Below are positions 12,910 to 26,700 of a DNA stretch of 64,000 bases, piece by piece; position 1 is the first letter of the stretch, and each line of letters begins with the position of its first letter. The stretch is taken from assembly GCF_022605725.1 (NCBI RefSeq), contig NC_065555.1:8198938-8262937 (forward strand). Reading direction: 5' to 3'. Position numbers and translations under genes: made by a program. The stretch comes from Anthonomus grandis grandis (lineage: Eukaryota; Arthropoda; Insecta; Coleoptera; Curculionidae). The notes beneath the pieces were generated by a model that was not told the origin of the DNA, did not search any database, and was given only the letters and a program-made list of their open reading frames with translations.

Positions 12910-14260
12910 CTATGGTTTGCCCTTCATAAATGCACCTTAAAAACACAACTGCAGAATAGGCTTTCTTACAAGCATCACAGAAAGTGTATAGGCTAGCATT
13001 TACACCTTCTGAGCCTGAACGTATCTATCCATCGAGGTAACTTAATCTCTAAAAGATAAAACAAAACTTTTACCCAGTCACAAAATGCAGTACTAGTCTC
13101 TGGATCCACATCTGCATCCCATGGTAGTTTCATTTCCCAAGTCTGCTGCAAAAATAATTTTGGAGTCAATGTAGTGGGACTTAAAACCAATGGAGTCGAA
13201 AAGTTTGAGCCAATAATAGCATCCTCCTCGTAATGGGAGGAGTAAAATATTTATCCAAGTTTTGCAACCAGTTTTTATTATTGTATACCATTAATCCAGT
13301 CCCAAACTAAACCAAGGAGTGGAGTTGGTCTACAATAATCATCAGTCAAACATGGTTTTCCCGAATACTCCCATCTTCTTAGATCAAATCTGGCATCCTC
13401 CATCAGTGAAGTTGCTTCTTTTATAAACAAGTAGGTTTGTTTATCAGGCAAGCTAGCAATACAATTACCACATACAATACCGTTAAAAGAATTTTAAGAG
13501 TACTTAACAGCTCCCTTTTTGCCCTTTCTGTTGTTTTGGCCAAATGATATTCAATGGTAGCACCTAGTAAGAAAGGACTACAATTAATACCAAATATTAT
13601 TCTCTTGTGGTGATTCACCTTTTGTTCACGATCTGCACCGACTCTTAGGAATCTCAAAAAAACTCTATCATCCTCATGAATACTTATTTGTCGAAACGCC
13701 TTTTAAGTGTCTGCTTTTACACCATTCTTATTTAGTCAAGAACAGGAGCTAACAGGGTAGGATTCAACTCTATAAGATTAATGTTTTTTTCTAAGCAGTG
13801 TTTTAATGAGGGTCTTTCCTTTTCTCCAGCGGGTGCATTGAAGACTGACCTTCTCTTAGTACTGCTGTTTTTCTTTAAAACAAGTCTAAAAGGTAGATCT
13901 AAAAGGTAACTTTAAATGGTACCTTTTCAATAATAACTTCCCTTTTCTATTACTTAAATATTTGTGTATAAGAGTCAAAAAATCCATTAGACTCCTGCCT
14001 TTTTAAAATACAGGAAAGTCTCTTTTTAGAGTGACCCTCAATCTATGGTAATCTTACTATGTAACGGCCATCTGCAGCAACATTAACAGTCTCCAAGAAC
14101 AAATACTTACTGGCTGCAGCTAGTTGGCTAATACTGCAGTGTTTGATGATCATGGGGAGGGGTTTTTGATTGTATCCAGATCCCATAAATGTGCTAAAGG
14201 AGTATCATTCAAAAGTAGTAAGGTGGTAATCATGGACACACTATTATCCCCTTCTACTAA

Positions 14261-17200
14261 GTACAGCTCGAGACATGTGACATATTAAATTTCTTCCGTC
14301 AGCGGTCAGCGAAAGTAGGAATTGGCGAATTGATAAAGCATTTTCATTCTTTTTTTAACTTAACAATTTACCTTAGAATTTCTGCGTATGTAGATATTTT
14401 ATTTACTATACAAGGCAATAACACATGGCTGATTTTATATTAGCAATTTGATAAAATTAAGATCAAACAACACCAAACAGAGAAACTTAACAGAACACTG
14501 AATGATATGGTATAATGGAACCACTGAATATTTCAATATTGTATGTCCAATCGCGAGTCAGATTTCTCCATAACAACCATTAGTTGTGATTAGACCAAAT
14601 TAACACGCTCTATTCGCTTGGCGTTTCAAGGGCAAGTTAAACGGATGCAGATAAAATTTTTATAAAAATGTTAGTCTTAAATAATATCCAATAGTAAAAA
14701 CATACACGTATAATTAATAATAAAATTAAAATTAATAAAATTAAAGTTAATTTGCTGAATCTACTCTTACATCTTTCAATAGTCAGAAATATTGTCAATA
14801 ACCTGCTTTTAATGATATAATAATATTAGCTGTGCCACAAAAAAATTTAATTCGAGAAAGGAAATATTAAGCTCCTTTTTTTACGTTTATTACAAATATA
14901 ATTATAGTGTAAATTATATATGTTTTAAAGATATGACAAGAAAGATATACCACAATTTTATATATACCACACTCTCTGATTTAGAAACGTTCTTAATTAA
15001 AAATTCCAATCTAAATAATATTCTGAGTATATATCGCGTAATTTTAATATGGAATAATGTGAAGCTATATAGCAGGTATTTATGTTAGTTTAAGTGTAAG
15101 TTTATGTTTATTGTTTTTACCATACAATTCAAGAACTTTAATTAGATAATAATATACATTATTTATTTTATTAATATACATATTTTTAAGTATTTAAGGT
15201 ATTTTAGGAATTCTACTTATTTGTGACCATACGATTTAATTTCCGGTTAAAAATAAAAACATGACGTACATAAAATTGAAAGCTATTTAATTTCTGACTG
15301 TCCAATATATTTATCTTGTTTCTTGTTTCCCATACAAAGAAGCTTCATACACATTAGAAATAATATAATTTTGCTCCTTCTAAAATTATTTCATTAAAAC
15401 TTTCCAAGAAATTCAGTTTAAGCAAATATACCTTCTAATAATGATATTATAAATTTAATACTCCAACGAATTCTACAGCATAATGGAGATCAAGTGGTAA
15501 GAATTATAAAGAATTAAAGTTTATATTATTACTTTGTAAACTTTAGTTATTAGTAGTGTATTTATTGTATATTTTTGTAGAATTAACATGAAATTTAATT
15601 TGTATGTAACGTAAATAAATAATGTTTTTAAACTGTTCGTTATCTTCATTAATTATCCCATGTACATAATTCATAATTTTATCCTGATATTGACACGCTG
15701 TATGTTTTTCGTAATAATTGACAGGTTAATTTGATTTAGCCGCATGTTTTCAAATCATTACAGGAAAGTAAATAAAGACTTTTTAAACATATTTTCTAAT
15801 TAGAGTACGAAATAATTAAATACATATGTAAATCTGTAAATAGTTACTAAAATAAATAAGTTGAAATATAACCTACTTCTAAATTTAAATAAATGCGCAA
15901 ATATATCTTTACTGATCCATCTTAATTAATTAAATGATCTCAAAGTAGATCGTACTCAGGATCTTCTGCATGGAAATGCATGCGTATCAAATATATAAAC
16001 TGCTATGCACATTATATTTGACACATTAAATTAGTAAATTTTCTTTTAAATTTGTCTAATTTATCCATTTACATTTTGTCTTTGAGGTAAATACTGTGCG
16101 TTTATAAAAATAAATAATTTACAGGTTTGGGAATCGGAGGTATTTAAAGGTGAAATATGGCAAGTTTTCATGCACTGCAAAATATAAAAGTAATTTTGGG
16201 ATAAATCTGGAGTCCCAACTTATAGTTTTAATGTCTACAGCGATACTTGTCTTGCAATTATACGTATATATATATATATATATATATAAATAAAATGATT
16301 ACCATATGACTATTGTGCTGTGCACTTATTAGCAAATGCTTTAATTTCTCCTAAAAGATCAAAATTTACCAAATGTAATCAATGTAAATGAGAAATGTAA
16401 CTAATGTCTATTAATTACTCGTTAAAATATTTATATTTAATAAAAAACATTTGTACCTTATGTATGGATGAGATTTTGTCTGGTGATGCTCTGAATTTAA
16501 CGACATACGTGTTTTTTCTATGCTATTAAATTTCTGAGACACTATTTTTATTTACAATAATATAATCTATGTAAACGTCAAACCATAAAGCACTGAAATG
16601 TATTTTATGATAATTATAAAGCTTAACAGCATTGTGCCTACCTGTTTATTCAATATAAGTACCGAAAACAATACATTTATTGCCACAAAACCTTTTTATT
16701 TGATAATTAGAATTGACAAATCCAGTTGCATTATTTGTGTTTATTTTTAAAAGTGTATGTACAGCTGGCTATATAAAATCAATTTCAATACACATATTTT
16801 GATAAATATAATATAGTTTATAAATTAAATTAATTATAAAACTTTGAATTTAATATAATCAGTTACTGGTGATACAACAGACGTGCTTGTTAAATATGTT
16901 ATCATTAGTAACATTTGCAATATGGTGCGAGACAAATACAGAATAATGGAATAAAATGATTTAATTTGAAAAACTTTTTTGACAATATAAATTATTTTAA
17001 TCAGAATGAATAATTTTCTAGAAATAAATTTTGACGGCTTAGATAAATAATACATTTTCATTCATTTGTTTAAACGTTCGATTTATTATGTCAAGATATT
17101 TAAGATTGTTTGTTAATTTGTATTTTGAGTCGAGCGGATTTCTTGTTAAAAACTTTTATTTTATTTAATATCTTGATTATGGGCTGTTGGGATTTGTGCT

Positions 17201-17350
17201 TTCGAGAATATTGCTTTCTTATAGTTTTCCCTAATAAATATTATATCAAAAATTGCTGTTTCTTATTGTAAATTAACTTCTTCAATTTTTGCCTTGTTAT
17301 TATTTCGTATTTATAATTAATATTAAAACACATCAGAAGTAATAAAAAAG
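14261..17350. other. Gene-free AT-rich stretch
   Basis: No recognisable coding sequence. The short open frame at 16834-17061 (minus) is low-complexity and unsupported. A TA dinucleotide run lies at about 16264-16288. Nothing else is seen. Confidence 0.5.
16264..16288. repeat. (TA)n microsatellite
   Basis: Uninterrupted TA dinucleotides, about 12 units. Confidence 0.95.
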
Positions 17351-17886
17351 GATGAACTGCTATTCTTAAAAAAAAGCTTATTATCACATATTTAGCTAAT
17401 TTTTCTTGAATTATTATTCAGTAGTGTATTAATTAATGATTCAACAAAAAACCAGAAACACTTAAACTTAAATCTTCTAGGTAGTCATAACTAATGTATT
17501 ATTATTACGACATATATTAAAATAGAATAGAATATAAAAATAATTTAGTATGTATTTAAGATATACATTATGAAAATAAGCGTGTTACCATAAATCACAA
17601 AAACACAAACATTTAAATTTACGTGCATGATCTTTTATGTTATAAAATTGTAAGACCAAAATATAGGCACGAGTTTAGATGTACATCAGTCTCTTACAAT
17701 ATTCTAAATCAAATAAGCCTTAATTTCAAATAATTTGAGCCTTTATATACATAGGCTCTGATAATATATATCTTCATAATATGGTGGTATCGCCTACAAC
17801 AACTTATATGGTGTTTTAAAGAATTCAGATAGTTAATATAAATTTATGAATGAAATTGGATCCAGTAATGATTTGACCTGTAAAGC
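17351..17886. repeat. 536 bp duplicated block, copy B (probable source)
   Basis: Same 536 bp as 12224-12759. Its flanks (AATAAAAAAG on the left, TCTGATTATTAAAT on the right) are not duplicated, so this copy looks like undisturbed native sequence and the Pao-internal copy looks derived. Confidence 0.92.
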
Positions 17887-19229
17887 TCTGATTATTAAAT
17901 AAATTTCATCATTATTAATTGAAGAATGTTAAGTTTGGTTGAAATTATATTGCGTCAAAAGTTGGGCGAGAATTTAAGGACAATAGCTTTTAACTGATAT
18001 AATAAAAAAAGGAAACAAGATAATTAAGATGGGAAGTGAACGAATAATGAAAGAAATATATTCGATATGTCGTAGAAAAAAAAATTATTTCTGATTGTTC
18101 ACAACTTAACAAATCATGAATCAAGACTCGTTTCATTTAACAGTCAGCATCTATTTCTACCAATACAAAATATCCGTTTTAGGGTTAAGAGTTCAAAGCT
18201 TTCGAAAGCATAATATTTACTAAAATGACAAAAACAGAGACCGGTATGTCATTCTTTACTAACAGTATAGAAGAGCGGGAAATCTAAATTTATATGGTCA
18301 TTTAACCACGCTGAAAATGTATACTTTTGGCAAATAAATTACGTCATCCTTGCGTGCACTGAAATTTGAAAGGAAAAAAGAAATTACTCTGTTGTCTCTT
18401 CGAGTCAAAAAAGGCTCTCACAGTATGAGTGCAATCTCATTTAAAAATGTGAGAGTGATTTAAAATTTCATAAAATCAGTTTCAAATTTAAAATGTTAGC
18501 ATTTAATTTGCATTTTATTGCAATTGTATGCCAATATTAATTGAAAATATCATATATTTCTTAATTTTTACAACATTTCTTATATAGGTTTAGATATGGG
18601 TCAATCTAAAATATTAAATAAAAATATTAAGCCGAAAAGTGCAATGCTGTCCAAATAAAACGATAAGTGCAAAATCTCTAAAAAGCAATTTTATTTTCGT
18701 GGCCCTGGGAAGCGGAGCCTTAAGTCCTCAAGAAGGCAGATTTGATATAAGGATATCTTCACTTTACTCATCGACTACTCAGGTTAAACCTTACTTAAGC
18801 TAACAAAAATCTATGGATATTACTTTTAAATTAAAAACGCATTTCTATTGAGATTTTGTTTATGCATTTTATAAGTTTTTGGGTATAGTGATACTGACTA
18901 TACTATATTCTACTGACATAACACAACTATATACAAAACTCTTATTTTTTGCCCTACTTAAACAATTTTTTTGTATTCAGAAAAACCAAAATTATTTTTT
19001 TTTAATTTGATAAAATATAATTAAAAATTATTAATTGAAAACTGGAGTATATATTTTTATTAGTAATTATAAATTTCCCAAACACAAACATACTTTAACG
19101 AATGCAAACTTTAATAAATAAAATAAAAACCTTTAGTGCACAAAATTAATTTATTTGATAAAATTTTATAACCCAAATGCAGTTATGTTTAATATTCAAT
19201 TACGCTCAATTACGATACTAAAAAATATA

Positions 19230-19315
<86 letters not shown>

Positions 19316-21079
19316 GCAAACAATAAAATTATTTATCTTCAAAATATTAAATTAATTAAACCAAATATTTTATGGTTCACAAGTTTTAGTTTAATTAACA
19401 ACCCAGCGGAAAATAGATATAAAATGATATAATATCTCAATGTTGCAATATCTCATTATAGGGTTGTTTGAATAAATATGAAAATTAATTTGAAGTTCAA
19501 AGAGTTTTTTTTGCGACCTACAGTTTTTAATGGGATATTTTTATAAAACCACTTTTTTTAAATAATAAATTAGTTTTAGTAATATTTTAATAAATTAATT
19601 ATTTAATCAAATAAAAAATGAATTAAATAAAGTAAATCGTTAGAAGTCTCTAATTAACGAATCAGAAGCATTTTTTCTTTTTTTATTAGGGGTAGAATTA
19701 CTGATTTAAAAATCTACCTTATGCTGTTCATCCACAATAAGTGTCCAAATCGTTCCTAAAAATAATAAATTAAGAAAAAAATCGAGTAAAACTTTATTTT
19801 AAAGTAATTCTTTTTGATATGATATAACTCGTCAAAATTTTAGTTAATATCCCTTTTTAAGTCATAAAAACATTATATTACTAATCACAGGAAGTAACAT
19901 TCTTAAATGTGGTCAATAGATTATAGATTAACACTTTTCTAGCAGTTAACAAAAACGGTGATTGAAGACCGCTAGCCTACATATACAAATAAAAGTTCTA
20001 TTGAGAACGATTAACAGAAAGAAACAAATCTTGGGCTCAGAAATTTGACCACTCACTTCCAAAAGATACTGTTCATCTAGATTTATGGAAGGACCAATGG
20101 AAGCTCACGGAATTATCTAAAATGGATATCACATTAGTATTGGCAGTTAAAATTTCATAAGGTGCAAATGTACCTTAATTTATTTGAAAAGAAAATGTTG
20201 CAAACTAGATATGGACTGTGATAAATAATTTCTAATATATAACGCTAACTGCTTCATAAAAAATAGCATTCGTTTTTTTCCAATTTCTACGCTATTTAAG
20301 CATTTATTTTTTGTACTATATTAGGTTGACTTACCATAGTTACCTGTTACTATGTTGACCCTTACGCTTTTTATTTAAAACCCTACCAGTTTCATTAAAA
20401 TCTGCTTCTACTATAAAATATAGTTAGGTAAGGTAAGCTTAGGTAAAATAAATTACTGATCAAAATTCTTCAGATAACTTCTGATAGTCTTACTATTATT
20501 TGCATTTATTTTGGAATTTTATTTTATCTGAAACTAGCGTACTTTTTGGTTCAAATACATTTCAATAATAAAATTCCAATTACGGTTATATTTTTAGATA
20601 TTTACTTTCCGTTGGAAAAACAGTTGCAGACATGGGTAAGTTTGGTTAGCGAACTTTTTCCAATATGATTGTTATAATAAATCATATTTGCAATTTTTTC
20701 ATTATATGCAATTTTTTTTATTTTTAAGAAACAATACCCAATAAGACATTAATAATTCTAATAAATTAATCCAAAAATAACTAACAACCATTCATTATTT
20801 TAATATTTTTTGAATTAGCCATATTAAATTTTTTTAAAAACATTTTTAGGTAAAGTGCTTGTAAGTAATCATTTAATTTGTAAATATTTTTGTAACAAGA
20901 GCATTTTTAAGCAGTGGTATAGAGGAGAACGAAATTAAGGATATTTTTAAGATTTATAAAATAGGAATTAATATTAGGTATTTTGCTTCAAATTATGTAT
21001 TTTGCTTAAAATGCATAAATCACTATCTAATTGTAATACAATTTAGTGGGTTCCAGAACTTAGGACTGATTTCCAAATC
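17887..21079. other. Gene-free stretch with a long AT microsatellite
   Basis: AT-rich with no recognised gene. A GC-richer patch around 18690-18800 shows no domain in any frame I read. The long AT run at 19225-19316 is listed separately. Confidence 0.5.
19225..19316. repeat. (AT)n microsatellite, about 90 bp
   Basis: Alternating AT with single interruptions by G near both ends (ATATGTATAT). Long enough to form a cruciform and to vary in length between individuals. Confidence 0.95.
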
Positions 21080-21960
21080 AAACATAAATAATTTACACAA
21101 TTTAGCGGGATGGCTAGAAACATCCAGCATGGATGGCTAAAGGTCCGCTTTATCTTAGCTTGCCTCTTTTTGTATCCAACGACTGTCTCTTTACTGTCTA
21201 ATTTAATGATGTTCCATTGTTACTTTATGATGTTCTTGATAGATATATTGTCTAGTATTCTCATGTTTAAATCATCCCTTGGTTTGGTACATTCTTCATT
21301 TTGGATATTGCATTTCTTAGCCATAAGTTGCCTATTAATGGGTTGTGATCTGATGCGATGTCGATTTTGGCGCAAAAGCTGCCACTCTCTTGATGTTAAA
21401 TCTTTTGTTGATCAGCAGGTAATTAATTTGATCACAAATTATTTGCCTCTTATCATCTTGAGGATATTTTCATGTATATAATCTTCTGAATGATAGATTT
21501 TAGAATGTGTTTCTGATGTCAAGTTCTTCATCTTTATAGAATTATATGAGCATCTTCCTACAATGTTATCTATTTTATTATACAGACTTCGTTTTTTTTA
21601 TTTTTCTTATGAATTTTTCCCGTAGAATTGTTCGGCTTCATTGATGGGTTTATAGGCTGTGGATGCATATGTTTATGTCTATCGGCATCCCCGCTATCTG
21701 CAGCAACAGTAGTCTATCGGAGTTCAGTACGAATTCTTTGACATGTTTCCTGAGTAAGTTTTTTATCCAAATTTCCACTTTATTTTTATTGTGAGTATCA
21801 GTTTCTTCAGCTCCCAAATAGTAGAATATTGTCCCGTCTTGTAAGCTCGTTCCGCTAATTTCCATCTTGTTTCGCTGATTCCCATGTTGTCTAATCTTTT
21901 CATTTACTTTACTGCATTTACCAGTTTTTCCGCTGCATATAGTGAGCGTACATTACAAGT
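21080..21960 (-). pseudogene. RTE-type non-LTR retrotransposon endonuclease relic
   Basis: Minus-strand apurinic-like endonuclease domain, the DNA-nicking part of a LINE ORF2. Visible in order: CNVRSLYAAEKLVNA, MGISETRW (motif containing the catalytic Glu), SGTSLQDGTIFYYLG, SDRLLLLQIAGMPIDINI, DQINYLLINKRF, and in a shifted frame KIDIASDHNPLIG with the SDH catalytic motif. Stops and frameshifts are numerous and no reverse transcriptase follows. The motif style (IYYxG, SDRxxLxQ) fits RTE-like elements and the CFDP2-like proteins derived from them. The plus-strand open frame at 21110-21481 is its antisense shadow. Confidence 0.75.
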
Positions 21961-22212
21961 TCTAACAATTTACTATGTTTCTATGTACTTCTTATAGGTC
22001 GGTGAATACATTGGGTCCTGGGGATCTCTATTGTACGTTGCCTTCTGCATCATCATGTCATTTTTCATCTGCCTTTAGGAACAATTTGTCATTCCTAGGA
22101 CAAAAAGTTGACCTAATTCAAAATAACTCTAATTCCACCCGGAGCTGTTGGTTATTGAGTTATTTTTCCGGCAGCAGTTTGGTCGACAGAGCCTCTTTAG
22201 TTATCTATCGGG

Positions 22213-22260
22213 TTAAGGTTAAATTTAATGGGGTTTATACCCCATTAAATTTAACCTTAA
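22213..22260. repeat. Perfect hairpin, 22 bp arms and 4 nt loop
   Basis: Arm 22213-22234 (TTAAGGTTAAATTTAATGGG plus GT) is the exact reverse complement of 22239-22260, with the loop TTAT. Lies just upstream (in the minus sense) of the RTE endonuclease relic. No poly(T) terminator follows. Could be a foldback insertion or an end-to-end inverted duplication. Confidence 0.95.
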
Positions 22261-23010
22261 TTTTAATTTTATACGCCAATAATTTTAACTCCTTTACATC
22301 TTCTATACAGTTTTTAATTTAATGTAATAAAACGGACTCATGAACTTTTTCTTAAAGCTGAAGAAATTTTTTATGATTTTAATAAGTTCTTCATATTCAA
22401 TTGCTTTAATTTATACCTAATAAACGGCAAAATGCTACAATATACATAAATTTGTTATTGAAAAAAATTACCTTACCTTTTAGTGCCAGATTGGGTAAAT
22501 AAAATAAAAACTAGGATGGATAGGTTAAAATAGCTATGAGAATGGCTACAACTTTTCACAAGAAATAAGATTTTAAATTTAATTTCATATTGAAATAATA
22601 ATAAAATTATAAAAGACTTAATTGAAAGAAATATCAAACTTTAAATACCTGTATAAAATAAGAAATGACTAAGTACTATATCTGTACGAAATAGAAATGA
22701 TAACTTTAATAATATAAAAAAATTGCAAATAATTTATCTACGTGCAAGAAAGGGCAAACACAATAGCTGCAACTGTTATGTTCGTTAGAAATAAATATTG
22801 GTTTTTTCAATTGCTATTTTTTTAAATTTAGTTCCAAGCCATTCAATTTACTTATCATTTATTACCAATAATTAGCCACAATATGGTTGAGAATTATTCT
22901 TAATGCGTAAAGGCACCTTTAAAAATGTTTCTGCAAAATTAATTTATCTTCTCGATAGAGCTTTTATACATAACTAGCTGAATGTCCGCGGCGTCCAATA
23001 ATAGTAAATG

Positions 23011-23130
23011 CAACCCACAATACACAAAAATAAAATCCGAAGCCACGGCTCAATGATTGTGCAAGCAACCCACAATACACAAAAATAAAATCCGAAGCCT
23101 CCCCTCATTGATAGTACATGCAACCCACAA
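23011..23130. repeat. 55 bp tandem repeat, just over two units
   Basis: CAACCCACAATACACAAAAA followed by TAAAATCCGAAGCC starts at 23011 and again at 23066. A third start, CAACCCACAA, is at 23121. The spacing is exactly 55 bp both times. Confidence 0.9.
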
Positions 23131-23384
23131 TTGCCACGCCGTTTTTCTTGGGGCCAAGGGGCGCGATTAATATAATATAATTATTATAAAACCAAGACAC
23201 AAATAATCTTAAAAATGATTCGTTAGATGCAAAGCGAGCGGTAAGACTGAGTCGAGTCACCTCTCGGGTATCAGTCTCGCATGTTGTTATGTCTACCAAA
23301 ATATAAATGATACAGAGGCACTTTTTCAATCGTATTTATTAATCAGTTTTATACTGCTATGCGATATTTATCATATCGCTAACA

Positions 23385-23627
23385 CCCCTTATCGGTGGAA
23401 TTTCAAAAAGTTCGTTCGTATCCGGGGCCTACATTATAAAAAACATTGTTGCAGTTAATTTTTTTTTCTTAAGTTGATGCCTGCGACTCGTTGGTGCGGG
23501 CAGTCTCCATTCAAACTCCGAAGTTGCCCTTAGTTCTCGAGGTCACGGGTAACAATTTTCCCATTTTTTACCCCTTATCGGTGGAATTTAGAAAAATCCG
23601 TTCTTATCCGGTGCCTACATTATAAAA
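23385..23627. repeat. 57 bp segment repeated at 186 bp spacing
   Basis: CCCCTTATCGGTGGAATTT ... CCTACATTATAAAA occurs at 23385-23441 and 23571-23627 with about seven differences, suggesting internal duplication in the repeat family. Confidence 0.85.
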
Positions 23628-23705
23628 GGAACCCGTTGGCAAAATTTCACGTTTTTAGCTATTGTAGTTTGGGCTCTGCGATGATGAGTCAGTCAGTCAG
23701 GACAA

Positions 23706-26700
23706 ATGATCTAAAATTACTAAAAAAAAATAGTGAAAAATCCCTTGTCGTCTCTATTGATTTTACTTAGGATATCGATACTATACCCAAATTCTTTTTA
23801 GAAACTTTAGAACACAATGGGAGTTAACACTTTACTGATTGTCAACCTTAAAACTAATGCTGATATCTATGAGTTAAATAATATGGAATATCTTGAAATC
23901 ATATTCGATCAACTTTAATTAATAAAATTACTGACTATTTACCTCCTTTGAACGAAGTTGTATGACCAACCAAGACGAAGTTTAAGAACTATATGTGAAA
24001 TCTAGGTTGTAAAATATTTACTTAAAAGAATTATGATTATAAAATAAGTATTCACATTAAAATACGATATTTGTGTGAATTGGGTTAAATTCCACTAAAT
24101 TAGCTTTAAAGCAGTAGATTTAAAAATTATAAACATAGGTGGCGATATGCATAATTCGTTTTCTATAGTGACCTGGTCTTACTAGGTTTACTGCTGTTTA
24201 TCCCAACCCCTGATACTGGGAATGCGCCCGAAACTGAGTGCCAAAACTTTCGTTTCTATTTAATACAAAAGGGTTTTAGTAGTTTTTTTCTATCACGTTG
24301 GCCAGTGCTAGGAGACTGGGATATTAGAAAGGGAATAATAGGTTTGGAGAGAAACTGAGGTTAGAGCAGTATAGTTTATTGTATAGTATTAAGATATAAA
24401 CCAAAGCTTATGTGGGCAAAGGTGCTTCCCTGAATTAGATCTATGGAGGTCTATTTATGGATCTGTAAAGATCGTTATATCTCTACAGATTTAGCGTTCT
24501 TTTTTTGTAAATTTTTGGTTTGGAATACTGTAGTGTTACACTCTAATTATGGTAACTAGTTGAATTTAGTGTTGTGTTGAATTTTTTCTTGTGTGAATTA
24601 GTTACAGTTAATTCTTGTGTCTGCTCTACGATATTTTTTGTTGATCTATAATAGTATCATTCTAACATAATTATTTTTTTCAGGAAATGAAAATTGTCAT
24701 GAAAATAAGCTTAATATAAATAATAATAAGGTTGCTATATTTTTATTGCAAAAGAATAAATGATGTCCATCCCAAAAAACACTAACTTTAATATACGTTT
24801 TACACAACCTTCAAAAGGCAGCGCAAATATCGCAATAGAGCACATTAAAATAAATAACCTTCAAAACAATTAACGAAAACATATCGCAAAAGTTGTACCA
24901 CATATTCCAATGAGACCGGAGCGAGAGCATGATATATGGTTTCAGGGGAGCCAGAAATTAACAAACTTGAACTTTATTTCGTGTTGAAACTAGATTCTAA
25001 ATAATATGTGAAATTTTTTAGGTTTAATAACTAAGGCTTTAGTGTGATGTGTATAAGTGGTGTAGAAGAACAATGCTAAAATATTTTTTTTTATAACTCA
25101 TACTGAAAGTAGAACACAACTTGTACCAATAACGTTTTCAAAATTCGTAAAAAACGAAACCACCAACTAAATCCCTCCTTAAATCTAAGGATGTGTAAAC
25201 GTAACCAGTTTTTTATTTGTGTCATAAAACTTATTTTAATACTACAATTTTGTAAAACTTCAAATTTTATTTAGCAAATATAACCTCACAAATATCTTCT
25301 GGATACGATTACGCGATTTTAAGTAATTGGTGGTTAACTTCATGAAAAATATACGATTTTTTGAGGATCAGTACTTAAGATGCTTTGCTTATTTATGTTT
25401 TTTAATTAACTATGGCACTATTAATGATAGTCATGAAATCAAGGGTTTTAATTATCATGAAAAGCAATTTGTTAAAAAATTGACAAAGCGAAAGAAGAGA
25501 TCTTATTCAATGGCTTCCACGATCATAGCATTGATGATATTTAGGTTGCACAAAATGTTTCTATAAAGAAAAACAGACTCTTTTCATCATTCAGTTCATT
25601 TCAGTTTCAGTTTCATTAAAACAGTCATTTCTCGATTTTTGTTTAGTAATATAGTAGTTATTACTAATGATGTAATAAGAAACAATCCAAGGTTATTGTG
25701 GCGAGTACAGCAGTCAACGAATACCTACGAGTATATCAGAAGTCATGGATCCCGAGTTAAACCTATTTATACATTTTTTAAGAAGTTAAATTTTGTGATG
25801 TAACTGCGGGACACACTTTATATGGATAACTAATAAACTCTAAGGTAAGCATCTCCAAAACTTGAATATATCAGAGTTTCTTATCAACTTTTGAATAACA
25901 TTAATTCGTTAATATTTTGATTTAGTTTCACTCATTCAATATTTACGATTAGGATTCTAGAAATTACAAAACCCTGTTTCTAAAATAACCATTCGTTTGA
26001 GAAACAAGTAGTAGTTTACCTTTGCTTAAAAATTTGCAGATTTAGTTGTTTTTCTGTATTTGTCTTTTTCCCACATATTCCGATAAAACATGATTCGTTC
26101 AATCGCACTTCGGGAATGATGTTTTTTATTATTTGTTATTAGGATTCTGGCTTTCCTGTGCAAATATTGTAAATTAGTCTTAGTCTTATGATATTTGTAA
26201 TAACTATTAAAAAAACAATATTACTGAAATTTTCAAGTTTCATGTTTATAAAAAAAACCCAAAATGCAAAATATATATACCGGCAAAAGTTCTATAACCA
26301 TCATTTCTTTCCGAGTTTCTATTTGTCCGAATGCACTCGTCGGTTATTTACTGCACACGAAATCTACTTATCCATTCGTCTGGTCTATGCATAATTCATA
26401 ACGTCATTTTCGTATGTTCGGATATGTAATATTCCGTCGCTTCTCCTTTTAAAGTTAGAAAGTCATCTTTTCTAAACTGTGCTGCATTCGAAACACGCGT
26501 CCTATCAAAAGCAATCACAGAAGATGACAATTCACAATATTTGAACCTGGGATACTTTAGAAAATATTTTCTTTTAATAATGACTGTGTTTCTGAGTTTT
26601 ACTTTAGAGGTTATATTTTTTTTGTGAATGTGAAAATTTGATTAAGGTTTCTTTAATAGAAAATATAAAATGTGTATATATTTTTTTAACTCTTATATTA

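Larger units (their letters stand above)
11800..14260 (-). pseudogene. BEL/Pao LTR-retrotransposon pol relic
   Basis: Minus-strand relic of BEL/Pao pol. From high to low coordinate: pre-RT part (WDLDTIK; RYIVRLP), start of reverse transcriptase (a VFNAPA-type motif, SLKHCLEKN), DNA-binding face FLRVG and FGINCSPFLLGATI, thumb segment MEDARFDLRRWEYSGK, RNase H-side segments (LSPTTLTPKLFLQQTWEMKL; SEIKLP-type WIDTF), LLAAKSRVAPIAP, FWADSSTPLSWI, and INAADLVRG/GPSWLYDCPESWP leading into the integrase side. There are many stops and frameshifts. One falls exactly at the catalytic YVDN-type box (about 13465-13475), where the frame shifts by one base, so polymerase function is lost. No gag, no integrase core and no LTRs are visible. 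It is interrupted by the 12224-12759 insertion. Confidence 0.8.
22970..23705 (+). mobile_element. Non-autonomous repeat (SINE-like or LINE-tail-like)
   Basis: A GC-richer island in AT-rich DNA, starting near ATAACTAGCTGAATGTCCGC, a leader style common in insect interspersed repeats, and ending in GATGAGTCAGTCAGTCAGGAC, a short-tandem tail typical of some SINE/LINE 3' ends. It has no coding frame of note. Inside are a 55 bp tandem unit (23011, 23066, 23121) and a 57 bp segment present twice (23385-23441 and 23571-23627). Family not identified. Confidence 0.5.

Noticed and set aside
21110..21481. 123-codon plus-strand open frame
   Set aside because: It lies antisense to the RTE endonuclease relic, whose motifs (DQINYLLI, SDHNP) are on the minus strand.
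25560..25760. Possible LTR end and primer-binding site (TATCAGAAGTCATGGATC)
   Set aside because: No second LTR, no polypurine tract and no coding sequence of an LTR element nearby; the similarity is too short.
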